Source: Amblyomma americanum (Eukaryota; Arthropoda; Arachnida; Ixodida; Ixodidae). Taken from it: a stretch of 64,000 nucleotides of DNA. The position numbers and the translations under genes were made by a program. The DNA is taken from positions 186,472,084-186,536,083 of the forward strand of contig NC_135497.1 of assembly GCF_052857255.1 (NCBI RefSeq). Direction: 5' to 3'. Of the stretch, positions 54,161 to 64,000 are shown one piece after another (position 1 is the stretch's first letter; the number at the start of each line of letters is the position of its first letter). The notes below the pieces were generated by a model. It searched no databases and was not told where the DNA came from. It was given only the letters and a program-made list of their open reading frames with translations.

Positions 54161-54469
54161 TAGTTGTTTTTGTTTTATTGGGTTTAACGCCCCAAAACGA
54201 CTCAGGTTATGAGAGAAGCCGTAGTGAAGGACTCCGGGAATTTCGACCACACATTCCTGCTTCGGGAAGCCTCTATAAAAACGAACCGCCACTATCAATA
54301 AACGTTCATTCTTGTTCTGGCATGTCCTGACTGTTGCGCTGACATCGCACAGTACACGGGCCTCTAGCATTTAGCCTCCATCGAGATGCGACCGCCGTGG
54401 TCGGGATCGAACCCGTGTCCTCCGGGTGAGCAGCCGAGCGCCATAACAACTGAGCCACCGCGGCGGCTA
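54161..54469 (-). mobile_element. Ruka-like SINE inserted in the LINE, with TTTTTCA duplication
   Basis: Standard head and GTGCGATGTCAG body, tail GGGGCGTTAAACCC. It is flanked by TTTTTCA at 54154-54160 and 54470-54476. Between 54253 and 54335 the body is replaced by about 80 bases of unrelated sequence. Confidence 0.85.
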
Positions 54470-54560
54470 TTTTTCAATGTCTGTTGCATGATGTCCCAGA
54501 AGGGTATTGCACCTTTACAATTCATGAAAGAATGCTCAGTCGCTTCGGGAGCATCACAAA

Positions 54561-54818
54561 GGTACATCGCAGCGGTGGCCTAGGGGTCTGAGCATCCGCC
54601 TCGCATGCGGGAGGTGCAGGGTTCGATCCCCAGTGCCGCCGGGTGCCCACCGGTGGTACAATGGGTACAAGTTTTCCTCTGGTCTGGTGCTCGGCTTCTT
54701 TGGGGTGAAATGCTTGGGAAATGGGTCTTTGACCCCACCTTGAGTAGAAAATTAATACCTTGTGCCATGGTGATGTTTGTCCACATATGCCCTTGCGCCA
54801 TAAAAATCGATCATCATG
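54561..54818 (+). mobile_element. tRNA-Ala-derived SINE inserted in the LINE, 11-bp duplication
   Basis: The head folds like tRNA-Ala: anticodon stem TCCGC/GCGGG, loop CTCGCAT (anticodon CGC), T-arm with GGGTTCGATCCCC. The body includes GGTCTTTGACCCCACC and GCCATGGTGATGTTTGTCC. The target duplication AGCATCACAAA is at 54550-54560 and 54819-54829. The two halves of the LINE reading (CDA...) resume across it. Confidence 0.9.
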
Positions 54819-56414
54819 AGCATCACAAAAGCGAAAATTTACAGTAGACACGAAAATACCCTCTTTATCTACCCATGCCTCAACCGGTAATGTCTGAGTG
54901 CATGCGTAACTTAAAGAACAACGTTTTTGTAAATGGTGCGAGGGGAATTTTGCGTACTCTCTTGAGTACGACATGTACCGGTAAACCGAAATACATAAAG
55001 CGATACACTGGCGGAGGGAAGAGCATTCAAATTAAGTTCTTGTACAACCGTTTCTCTGACGCCTAAAAGGAACTCAGGGAAAAACGAACGAGTAGGATAC
55101 GAACAGCCTAATACATCTTGTGCATGAATCCCCACAAACACGGACGAACAGAAAGATCAGAGTGCACGATGAGGCTCGGTAAAGCATGAACTAAATTTAG
55201 TTGCAAGAATGCACGCACTGTTGGGTGTGTAGTGTCCCGGAAAAACATGAAACGTGAAACTATCTGTCGGACATACAGGTGGACTAAATCAATGTCGCCA
55301 GCGCTTACAGGCAGGAAAAGGTTATCACTCCTCATTGATTCAAAAGACGAATCCCACACAAAAGTTGCGAGAACTCTGTGGAAAGGCTGGACATAAAGTC
55401 TTGTGCAATGAATAATTTGCAGTACATAATAAATTTTGGCGGCGAGAAACACATTACATGCAGTCGCCCTGCGAAAATATGGAGAGATCAAACATGGGGC
55501 ACAAAAGTCTGAGCATACAGCGCTGAAGAGCTGGCACGCGGTCTTTCCAGTAATGTGCACTGTGCTTATAGGCACTCAAAGGAACGCCAAGGTACTTTGG
55601 CGGCGTACGTGTCCATTGCGTACCATCAAATTCGGTAGGTGTCGTTCCCCACATACCTAACCAGAGACCGCAACTCTTAGCGCGATTGATCCGAGCTTCT
55701 GACACCGAACCGAAGTCTTGTTAAATGAATAACCTAATAGATGCTTGGCTTATCAGTGCAGAAAAATGCGAGGTCATCCACATAGGCTAATACTTTCAGT
55801 CCGTGACCTATCATACGAAAAGCACTGACGGCTGCACTGCGTAGAACACTTGGGCAAAGTGGCCCCAATTATAACGCGAACAGGCTTGGGGACAGTGGAC
55901 CCCGCTCCTTTTCGAAACAGCTGGTAGTAGCGCTCGTGAACGTCTTATGTGCCTTCTCTTCTGTCCCGCGTCCGTTTTTTGCGCTGCCTTCTTCGCAACA
56001 GTGGGCAACCCTGTTTCACACAGGACTGAATGCGTACGGGCTCTGAGAGGCAGCCATTAACAATCAACGCCCGTGAAACAGTTTTGGTAACAAAGGCGTA
56101 TCCCAGTAGAAAGAATTGAACCATGATTGACGTGATTTAGAAGAGAAAAAGAATTTAATGGGACACCCGATCGAATGCCTTTGCCAGGTCAGTTTTGCAG
56201 CAGTGCTAATTGTTCATGAGAGTCGCTGCAATACTGCAACCCCGTGCGCGCTGCATGTAGGTTAGACTGCATTGACCGACTCCTCAAGCCGCATGTTTGA
56301 ATGAGGTCCAATCAAAGGAGACATTGCGGGCTGTAGCCGATTTGAGAGGTCTTTAGCCATCTACTGATCGTAGCTTTCCTTATCGTCAGTTTTCGGTATT
56401 GAGACAATATGACT

Positions 56415-56573
56415 TCCGAAAACCCCGGGACCTGACGGCCTCTCAGAGGAATTTTGCAAGGCATTTAAATCCGTCTTATCCCCTGTTCTGCTCCAAATTT
56501 TTGAGACCAGTATTGATGTGGGATTTTTGACACAGTTATTTATCAAAAGTCATATTGTCTTAATACCGAAAAC
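56415..56573 (+). pseudogene. Inverted 5' part of the same LINE (RT palm start)
   Basis: On the plus strand TPGPDGLSEEFCKAFKSVLS and FIKSHIVLIPKT, the RT segment that directly precedes the first motif of the minus-strand part. SHIV-IPKT is present in both parts: 56389-56414 and 56548-56573 are a 26-bp inverted repeat with one mismatch. Confidence 0.85.
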
Positions 56574-56817
56574 TACGCTATCGCCTCAGCGGATCACGCG
56601 TTGTTTTCAACTGCAACAAACACACTCTCGTGCTGCGCACTCACATCGTCGCCTTCATCAACTTCCATCTGTGGCGCGAAAAGATGATATCAGATTAATC
56701 TCGATCGGAGCTCAACCTGACTCTAATATCGTCGCCAGACGTGCCGACGACACAGCAAAGCAAGACCATGAGCCAAACAGGCTAAACACATGATTTCGCA
56801 CGTCTGTACTTGGTTTA
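56574..56817. other. Intergenic, nothing recognised
   Basis: No supported feature. Confidence 0.4.
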
Positions 56818-57020
56818 GATCAAATGTTAAGGGGAATCCCCCAAGGTGGAGTAGATCTGTTCCGGACCAGGGCGAATTTTTCTTTAACTACAAAATTTCC
56901 GAGAAGACTGTTCAGCTTTCGTTTGCTGCCGTATGGACGTGCTCGGCTGGATGTCAATGAGTAATTACTCTCTTAATACAAATCTACTACACCTTGGGAG
57001 ATTTCCCTAAACATTTGACC
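56818..57020. mobile_element. MITE-like unit with 42-bp inverted arms around a SINE body
   Basis: The arms 56818-56859 and 56979-57020 pair with about 7 mismatches (CCCCCAAGGTGGAGTAGATC versus CTCCCAAGGTGTAGTAGATT). The interior 56870-56970 matches the body of the tRNA-headed SINE next door (57150-57245: GAATTTTTCTTTAACTAC, GGATGTCA-TGAGTAATTACT). Confidence 0.65.
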
Positions 57021-57074
57021 AACGCTGTTCCCACTTCGAGTTATTGATCAATTCGTTGTCGCCCTACCATAAGT

Positions 57075-57250
57075 TTGCCGGTCCGGTTAGCTCAGTTGGT
57101 AGAGCGACTGCTCCGGTGAAGCGATGGTCCCGACCCCGTACCAGTACGAATTTTTCTTTAACTACGAAGTTTCTGAGAAAGCTGTTCAGCCTTCATTTGT
57201 AGCCGGATGGCTGCGCTCAGGTGGATGTCAGTGAGTAATTACTGCTTTAT
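57075..57250 (+). mobile_element. tRNA-headed SINE family 3
   Basis: Head GTTAGCTCAGTTGGTAGAGC (perfect A-box), degenerate B-box GGTCCCGACCCC, then the body shared with 56870-56970. Confidence 0.7.
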
Positions 57251-57373
57251 TGTACTCGGTTTAACTACGTTAAAACCCTACCATTTTTTCTTCACCGCAC
57301 GCTTTGCAGTGATGTATGATAACACATGCCATTTTTTAACGCGCGCTTAGACCTGCTAGACGATCATTAAAAA

Positions 57374-59160
57374 TGGCTGTGGTTTAGCTCTGGTTAAACC
57401 TGGAGGGACGCTATAGCTACATCCGCCCGAGTGGAACTTTCTCAGTGGAATTGCAAAGTCAGTCTTTCGCCGCTCCGTTTCACTGGGCGTTCCTTATTCA
57501 TTTTTTTGTTTGAAGCGATGTTTATTGCCTCTGGGCATAAAAACTATGAAGTTATTCATCTTCGTCCCACTTGCCACGGCGCATGCACGCAGCTGTTTGT
57601 TGCAGCTGTTGCGCGCCGTGCCGCCGGCAGCATCAGCTGCTCCGTACCACGTGACCAACCCACGTGGCCAACCACGTGACCAACGGCGGCGCCACGGAGC
57701 TCAAGTTGTGCCACGGAGCTCAAGTGGTGACACGCTGAAGGGTCGACGAGGTGGCATAGTGTAGCTATCGCTACAAAAAAGTGGCTGTGGTTTAGCCCTG
57801 GTTAAACCTGGAGTGACGCGATAGCTACATCTGGCCGAGTGGAACTCGCTCAGTCGAATTGCAAAGTCAGTCTATCGCCCCTCCGTTTCGCTAGGCGTTC
57901 ATTATTCATCTTCGTCCCACTTGATACGGCGCATGTGCACAGCTGTTGCAGCTGTTGCGCGCCGTGCCGCCGGCAGCATCAGCTGCTCCGTACCACGTGA
58001 CCAACCCACGTGGCCAACCACGTGACCAACGGCGGCGCCACGGAGCTCAAGTTGTGCCACGGAGCTCAAGTGGTGACACGCTGAAGGGTCGACGAGGTGG
58101 CATAGTGTAGCTATCGCTACAAAAAAGTGGCTGTGGTTTAGCCCTGGTTAAACCTGGAGTGACGCGATAGCTACATCTGGCCGAGTGGAACTCGCTCAGT
58201 CGAATTGCAAAGTCAGTCTATCGCCCCTCCGTTTCGCTAGGCGTTCTTTATTCATCTTCGTCCCACTTGATACGGCGCATGTGCACAGCTGTTGCAGCTG
58301 TTGCGCGCCGTGCCGCCGGCAGCATCAGCTGCTCCGTACCACGTGACCAACCCACGTGGCCAACCACGTGACCAACGGCGGCGCCACGGAGCTCAAGTGG
58401 TGACACGCTGAAGGGTCGACGAGGTGGCATAGTGTAGCTATCGCTACAAAAAAGTGGCTGTGGTTTAGCCCTGGTTAAACCTGGAGTGGCGCGATAGCTA
58501 CATCTGGCCGAGTGGAACTCGCTCAGTCGAATTGCAAAGTCAGTCTATCGCCCCTCCGTTTCGCTAGGCGTTCTTTATTCATCTTCGTCCCACTTGATAC
58601 GGCGCATGTGCACAGCTGTTGCAGCTGTTGCGCGCCGTGCCGCCGGCAGCATCAGCTGCTCCGTACCACGTGACCAACCCACGTGGCCAACCACGTGACC
58701 AACGGCGGCGCCACGGAGCTCAAGTTGTGCCACGGAGCTTAAGTGGTGACACGCTGAAGGGTCGACGAGGTGGCATAGTGTAGCTATCGCTACAAAAAAG
58801 TGGCTGTGGTTTAGCCCTGGTTAAACCTGGAGTGACGCGATAGCTACATCTGGCCGAGTGGAACTCGCTCAGTCGAATTGCAAAGTCAGTCTATCGCCCC
58901 TCCGTTTCGCTAGGCGTTCTTTATTCATCTTCGTCCCACTTGATACGGCGCATGTGCACAGCTGTTGCAGCTGTTGTGCGCCGCGACGCCGGCAGCAGCA
59001 GCTGCTCCGCACCACGTGACCAGCACACGTGACCAACGGCCGCACTACGTGATAAACCCACGTGACCAACCACGTGACCAACAGCGCCGCCATGGAGCTC
59101 AGGTGGTGCCACGCTGAAGGGTCGAAGGGGTGGCGTATTGTAGCTATCGCTACAAAACAA
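57374..59160. repeat. Tandem array, five units of about 327-408 bp
   Basis: The anchor TGGCTGTGGTTTAGC.CTGG occurs at 57374, 57782, 58128, 58455 and 58801, giving periods 408, 346, 327 and 346; a fifth unit ends near 59160. The 327-bp unit lacks a 19-bp duplication present in its neighbours. The first unit has about 60 extra bases, and the last is the most diverged after 58975. Each unit body is bounded by GCGATAGCTACA and, inverted, TGTAGCTATCGC. Each holds three (last: four) CACGTG sites. Confidence 0.92.
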
Positions 59161-59480
59161 ACTAGGCAACTAGTTGCAACCCGCCTCAGTGGCTCAGTGC
59201 TGAGGCCGCTTGATTACTGAGCCGGAGTTCCTGGATTCGAACCCGGCCGCGGCGACCGCGTTTCGATGGAGGCGAAACGCAATGGCACCCGTGCGCTGTG
59301 CGATGTCAGTGCGCGTTAAAGATCCCCAGGTGGTTGAGATTATTTCGGAGCCCTCCACTACGGCACCTCTTTCTCTCTTTCTTCTTTCACTCACCTTTCT
59401 CCCTTTCTTTACGGCGCGGTTCGGGTGTCCACCGAGATGCGAGACAATTACTGCGCCATTTCCTTTCCTCAAAATCCAAT
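59161..59480 (+). mobile_element. Ruka-like SINE, long 3' body subtype
   Basis: Head CAGTGGCTCAGTGCTGAGG, GGATTCGAACCCGG; body GTGCGATGTCAGTGCGCG; distal body CACCTCTTTCTC...ACGGCGCGGTTCGGGTGTCC...CTGCGCCATTTCC. It starts at the edge of the tandem array. Confidence 0.8.
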
Positions 59481-61239
59481 TTTCAATTTTCAATCATTTG
59501 CAATGTAATGCGTATAAAAACAAGCATTTCTAACTTCATGTTTTATCATTGTTTATTGCCTATTTCATTCCAGGGCAAGCTTAGCAGCTCCGACTGGAAC
59601 ATCAAGATTTCTTAATTTCCCAGAATCCATCCACACGCCGCAGAGCCTGTCGTAACTGCGCCACAAGTTACGCCCTGCCACCACTCCAGCGGCTCGTTTA
59701 TATCCTGCCCTTCAGTGGACACAAGGAATAACAGTTTCAGTCCTCCGCCAACAAACTAGACTAGGGAAACGGGGGGAAGACCCTCCACAACGAAAGGGAG
59801 AGACTGGACGGACGCGTAACAAGGCACAGGGGAAATGGGGAAAGCGAGGCACGGACGCCGCGAGGAAACCGGGACCCCAATTCGAAGGGCGAACATAAAC
59901 AAATAAGGAGAGTAAAGAAACGTAACGTCAGAGCCTGGGACACCAAAAGAAGAGGAATAAGGATAAAGCAAGCTCAACAAAGCGGCGGAGTGAGAACCCG
60001 AAAGGAAGGCCTCGCCGGGACGAACGCCGCATTCAAGAGCAGCGCGGGGCACGCTGGCTCCCCCACCAGGGGCTTTCTGGACCGTAGCGGCAAAAGAGGG
60101 CAAGGCACGTCTGGGGAGAGAGAGAGAGAGTTAGAAGCTACCCGCCAGGGCCGCGAGGAGGAAGGAAAGGTCATAGCGTCTGTGTGCGGCTCGGCAGCGC
60201 GAAGGGACGACTCTCCGCATACGGAGAAAGAAGAAACTGTTCTGAATGTAAATCACCGGGTTCGCAAAAATTACCTTTGCGCCGTTCCAAGTCCCAGTCT
60301 GCCCATATCTTGGACGGGAAGAGGCTGTGGGCCAAGCGAGGGAAAGACCCAAACCAATAAAACACTAGGCAACCGAAACACAGAGAGAAGCTTGGCTCGC
60401 AAGTCTGTTCTTTGCTGGACCGTAGCGCTAGAGGTCGCTGAAGCTGAGTGTATTCGATTACTTCTTTTTTCCCTTTTTTTTTCTAATTCTCCGTCTGTCC
60501 GTGCTTGCCCAACGCCTTGAATCGTCCATTTCATTATTCGGTTGCACCTTTTTTTGTTTTGCTCTTCCCAACATGATTCTGCGAGTTTATATCACTGCTT
60601 CCACTCAGAACTTTCTTATTCTCGCGCCATATCAACTCAGTCGATCCTTCCTCCCTCAGCATCCAGTCGTTCGCTTCGGCTCTGCGGCAGTGGTAGTTGT
60701 CAGTGAGCACGCGTATTTTTGCATCTGAGGCCGGGAAGCGCTTTTGTCGTTTACGACAACGCATGAACTCCAGCTGCGTTCTCTTCTGAATGCGCGGGCG
60801 GGAAAACTAAAGAGAAAGAAATGATGTTCTGGTCGTCTCTATCTTTTGTCTTGCAGATATCAGCAATATGTTTGTGAGCACCTCTGCGACTGTTTCGCGC
60901 TGGTGTCTTTATTGTCTTTGCTCAAATAATATTGATGAATGAATTTATTTCTGAAGGAGGTCTCCATTAGTGTGAGTAAGGGTAGTTTCAGGCAGGAAAA
61001 AAGGCCAGTTGCGTGCGCGCTGCACAGAACGACACATTGCTGCACTACACTGCACACTATGTTATCAGGTGAAGCTTGCATGCACGGGCGAAGTTCCACA
61101 GCTAGGCTTATGATAGGGACGGGGAATGTTGAATCCACTCATCGCAGCGTTGGACATGTGGAGGGCGGTGTCGTGTGCGTGCCGCGGCTAAGGCCGGGCA
61201 TTTTCGGATGAGGTGCTCTATGTCGGGCGTTGCTTGTGA
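59481..61239. other. Intergenic, nothing recognised
   Basis: A 176-codon frame at 59990-60520 is Arg/Gly/Glu-rich with no domain and is not called. There is no other signal. Confidence 0.4.
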
Positions 61240-63520
61240 CCCAGGTAGCATCGAACATTAGCGTTATAAAAATGTTATAAGTTGCAGTAATGCATACCCA
61301 ACAATTTATTCATTTGTTTAGTAAAACTGTTAGCCTTCTTCAGACTCGCGCAGGAGTGGGTCAAGTCACGCGTACACATAAATAGCACAATAAGAAGCAA
61401 AAAACAGGAACACTGCAACTGGCAGTAACAATCACTGTCAAGTAACCTCATTTTCGTGGGCGAAAAAACGTCCAACTTTTTGGCAGAAGACATCAGCGCA
61501 TCCAGTGTGAACAATTTCACTTGGTAATGCATTCCACGTTTCGATTGCCTTCATAACAAATGAGCGTGTTACAATGCGCCCAGTATGGCCTAATGCATTC
61601 AGTATTTATTATCGGGACAAAAGCATTTTTGAGCAGGAAACATTTATAAACAAAATTTTTTTATATAATGTAAGATTTCGCTGTAACAATCAATGTATCC
61701 GTAGATCATCAGATGGCAGTCTAGCATTTTTTAATTAAGTTTTTGCTATCGTCAAAAGCGTTTCCCATTGGATTTCCATGGCAGTCTTAACTGCTCAATG
61801 CGATCAATGGAGGCACTTTAAAAGAAAGATTTTGCTACATGTCAGAAGAATGGACCATTGCCTTCAATATTTCCATTGCAGTATCTTATAGTTTTCTAAT
61901 TTTCAAAATTTTTGTCCGAGAATGTTGGACATGCGTTTTATTGTGACGTTACGTTAGCGTTACAAATCAACTATAACGTTATGAGTTATATAGAAAACGT
62001 TGATTTAACTTTCTAAAGAAAAAATGTTTTATATAGTCTTCTGTACGCTATAATTATAATATTATATTAATATTATAATGTCATAGACATAACTATGAAA
62101 CAACATTACGAATATATATCGAACACTGATTTCCAGAACATTTCCAGTAAAGATGTTTTTCAACTAGCAGTACTTTGCAACCACATCTCTTAAATATTAC
62201 TCACCATAGATTGTGTGCACAGCCCCATTATACTGTCAAAAAACTTTCGTTGTTACCCATTCGCCACTTTCACTCATTGGACATCCCTCAGTAACGGGTA
62301 TATATAGGCTTGACTGCATGATATCCGTTCAGAGGTGAGTGAATACCAGTTGCATGTTGTGCTTTATAGTGGGGCTGAAGTGTCGCCCTATAGTTGCTGG
62401 TTCTTGCAAAGTATTGTAAGTTGTGTGCCGTCACAACTGGCGGGCCTGCATGCTTGTGCAGGGCTGCTTCACCCATAGAGTTTCTTACTATTAACTAGAG
62501 GGAAAGCTGGCGTCCCGCCTATGGGAGTTTGCATGGAGGTTACTCGAGGCCACTTCAGCCATCATGGGCGCTCTAAGCATCATGGGGCGGAGAGCTACCG
62601 ACTGCAACCACAACTATTGGCCAAAAAATAATGAAAAAACAAACGTTGTTCGATAATCAAGATTGCCCTAGCGTTTAGTACCCTTTCTATAAATTGCAAC
62701 AAACGAGCATAAAAGTATGTAAATGTAAAGTTTGCCCAAAATAAGCGATCGCTTTTTTTTCGTGCCTAACAGGTGCACTTTTAAAAAGAAACATGCTTAA
62801 AAAAATGTTGCCGCATGAACACTTTAAGAGCTTTTTGCACTACATTTCGGAAAACATAAACCTTTTATTGGCGTCGTGTGCTGTTGCGTTTTCGCTACTA
62901 TGGCTTTTGCGCACTACTTTTACGCCGAAGTCGTCTGCGGGCGGGGCGCACTGTGGATAAGAAATGCCACATCTTAGTAATGCCACTGTGTGTTCCCGAA
63001 AAAATCTGACTGTCCCGCACCAAGTAGCTCATCGCCCCATGATGCTTTGAGCGCCCATGGTGGCTCAGGTGCAGCGCCGCCAGCTTTCCCTCTAGTTAAT
63101 AGCAAGAAACTCTATGGCTTCACCTTTTCCAAAATGTTAGATTTATGTTTACATGTTTCATTAATGTTTGGAGAAGATTATTCTAACGCTCACACGTAAC
63201 ATTACAAAAAAACATTACAAAAACAGGACACGGGACTGGCTGAAAGCACTACGCGTTGGTTGACACCTCCTACCTTCAGCGTTGAGTAAAAGGAAAAAAA
63301 AGCCGGGAGCCTGGACGTTTTATCCAATGTAAATTAGGAAAATCGGCCACACAGGACGATAATTCGAGGTTTCTAAGAATTCTCGGAGTGTGTGGATAGA
63401 GTTCCCGCGGTAAAAAGACGAGTTCAGATTCCCCTCAGTTAGTGCACCTTTAAGCACATTCAAATCACATTTGACCAAACAAAAAAGTAACATTGTCCTA
63501 ATGTTTCGGTGCTACCTGGG
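61240..63520. mobile_element. TIR element, CCCAGGTAGCA family, copy 2 (2.28 kb, carries a nested MITE)
   Basis: The left end CCCAGGTAGCATCGAACATT is matched by the right end, inverted: CCCAGGTAGCACCGAAACAT. GA lies on both outer sides. Subterminal DNA is AT-rich with repeated TAACGTTA/AACGTTAT-like motifs (near 61265, 61950-62000, 63190). Without the nested MITE it is about 1.6 kb. No transposase ORF is seen, so it is non-autonomous or decayed. Confidence 0.65.
62474..63116. mobile_element. hAT-type non-autonomous element, 643 bp, 8-bp duplication
   Basis: Both ends start CATAGAGTTTCTT and continue CTATTAACTAGAGGGAAAGC; the inverted repeat runs at least 36 bp with one mismatch, and a further block (CATCATGGGGCG) also pairs. 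It is flanked by perfect 8-bp copies of GCTTCACC (62466-62473, 63117-63124). An 8-bp duplication and a C-A-N-N-G start are hAT hallmarks. No transposase. Confidence 0.9.
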
Positions 63521-64000
63521 GAGCAACGGGAGCAGAGTGTAGGGGGGGGGGGGGGGAGAGGCGTTGGGGGTCGGTTTTCGGCTGGTTCTTTGCAATTTTC
63601 TTGAGAACGCGGTCTTGCGATTCGCACTAGTTGAGTACGTCCGCAGTGATAGCGGAGCGCGCGAGCACCTTGTTTGTTGTTGTTGTTGTTGCTATGGGAT
63701 ATTCTGGGGAGGGGGTACTGGTCCCGACGTATGTTGGCCCTTAGGGCCGCGCGGGCGAAAAAAGGTCGGGTGGGGTCTGAAGTTTGTGTATGCTATTATG
63801 GTCGCTTTGCGTTCCGCTTTGAGCTATGGTGCTCGGGTCCAGCGTGTGACCCGCGCCTGGGAGGCCGCGGGCTGTTTGGGAGTTGATCGTTTGGCGGAGG
63901 GCTTCAGTTCAGTCTGTATAGACGGATAATCGGGAGGTGGAGCCTGCAATGTCGAACGCGTTGTGTCGTAAGGGTTGTGCCGTTTCGGTGAGAGCCCAGA
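63521..64000. other. Intergenic, nothing recognised; G15 run at 63542-63556
   Basis: A GTT microsatellite of about 6 units lies near 63672. No gene signal before the window edge. Confidence 0.4.

Larger units (their letters stand above)
53950..56414 (-). pseudogene. L1/Tx1-like LINE ORF2 fragment, main (3') part, minus strand
   Basis: Read on the minus strand from 56414 downwards: SHIVSIPKTDD; LSNRLQPAMSPLIGPH; DLAKAFDRVSH (RT motif A); NGCLSEPVRIQSCVKQGCPL (motif B region); LAYVDDLAFFCTDKP (motif C, YVDD); PPKYLGVPLSAY; IYYVLQIIHCTRLYVQPFH; VHLYVRQIVSRFMFFRDT; TLPVEAW; a knuckle-like CDAPEATEHSFMNC; and IGLHRLWKTRMIDRR. Frameshifts and stops occur. Two SINEs interrupt it. Its 5' portion continues in inverted orientation at 56415-56573. 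Confidence 0.85.

Noticed and set aside
57374..59160. CRISPR-like array
   Set aside because: Units are over 300 bp and repeat in full without unique spacers; the genome is an animal's.
59990..60520. 176-codon ORF
   Set aside because: Arg/Glu/Gly-rich composition that looks like chance in GC-rich DNA; no recognisable domain.

Overview
The window is animal nuclear DNA, almost certainly from a hard (ixodid) tick. Two lines of evidence support this. One is the 3' part of an animal-type GTP-dependent phosphoenolpyruvate carboxykinase (PEPCK) gene with spliceosomal introns. The other is at least nine full or partial copies of a tRNA-derived SINE that matches the tick Ruka family, among several other tick-style SINEs, LINEs and MITEs. 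I cannot name the genus from sequence alone.

Only one host gene is visible: PEPCK, about 420 C-terminal residues in six exons from 1182 to 5843 on the + strand. Its poly(A) signal is at 6196 and its 5' exons lie upstream of the window. Its last intron uses a GC donor. I see no second convincing host gene in the remaining 58 kb, which is accessory, repeat-dominated DNA.

Layout: 1-6220 PEPCK with repeats in its introns. 6624-8635 is a Ruka SINE and inverted-repeat elements. 8636-13772 is a young, structurally complete Ty3/gypsy LTR element: near-identical LTRs, CTAC target duplication, Gag and RT-RNase H open, but no integrase and an in-frame stop. It sits inside a long-inverted-repeat element whose uninterrupted relative is at 31.2 kb. 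16.3-25.7 kb holds TIR elements, a solo LTR with a 5-bp target duplication, tRNA-headed SINEs, a LINE 3' end and long microsatellites. 29-36.4 kb holds SINE fragments, long inverted repeats and a decayed second Ty3/gypsy element that ends in an inverted LTR fragment. 36-50 kb holds several truncated non-LTR retrotransposon ends. 51-57 kb holds a Tc1/mariner-like MITE and an L1/Tx1-like LINE with a twin-priming type 5' inversion, itself hit by two SINEs with clear target duplications. 57.4-59.16 kb is a five-unit tandem array rich in CACGTG. 61.2-63.5 kb is a large TIR element with a hAT-type MITE nested in it (8-bp duplication).

The best candidates for undescribed biology are the CCCAGGTAGCA-terminated TIR family (two copies), the tandem array with inverted-repeat-bounded units, and the integrase-less LTR element. 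There is no operon logic here. The relations between features are insertion, nesting and decay.
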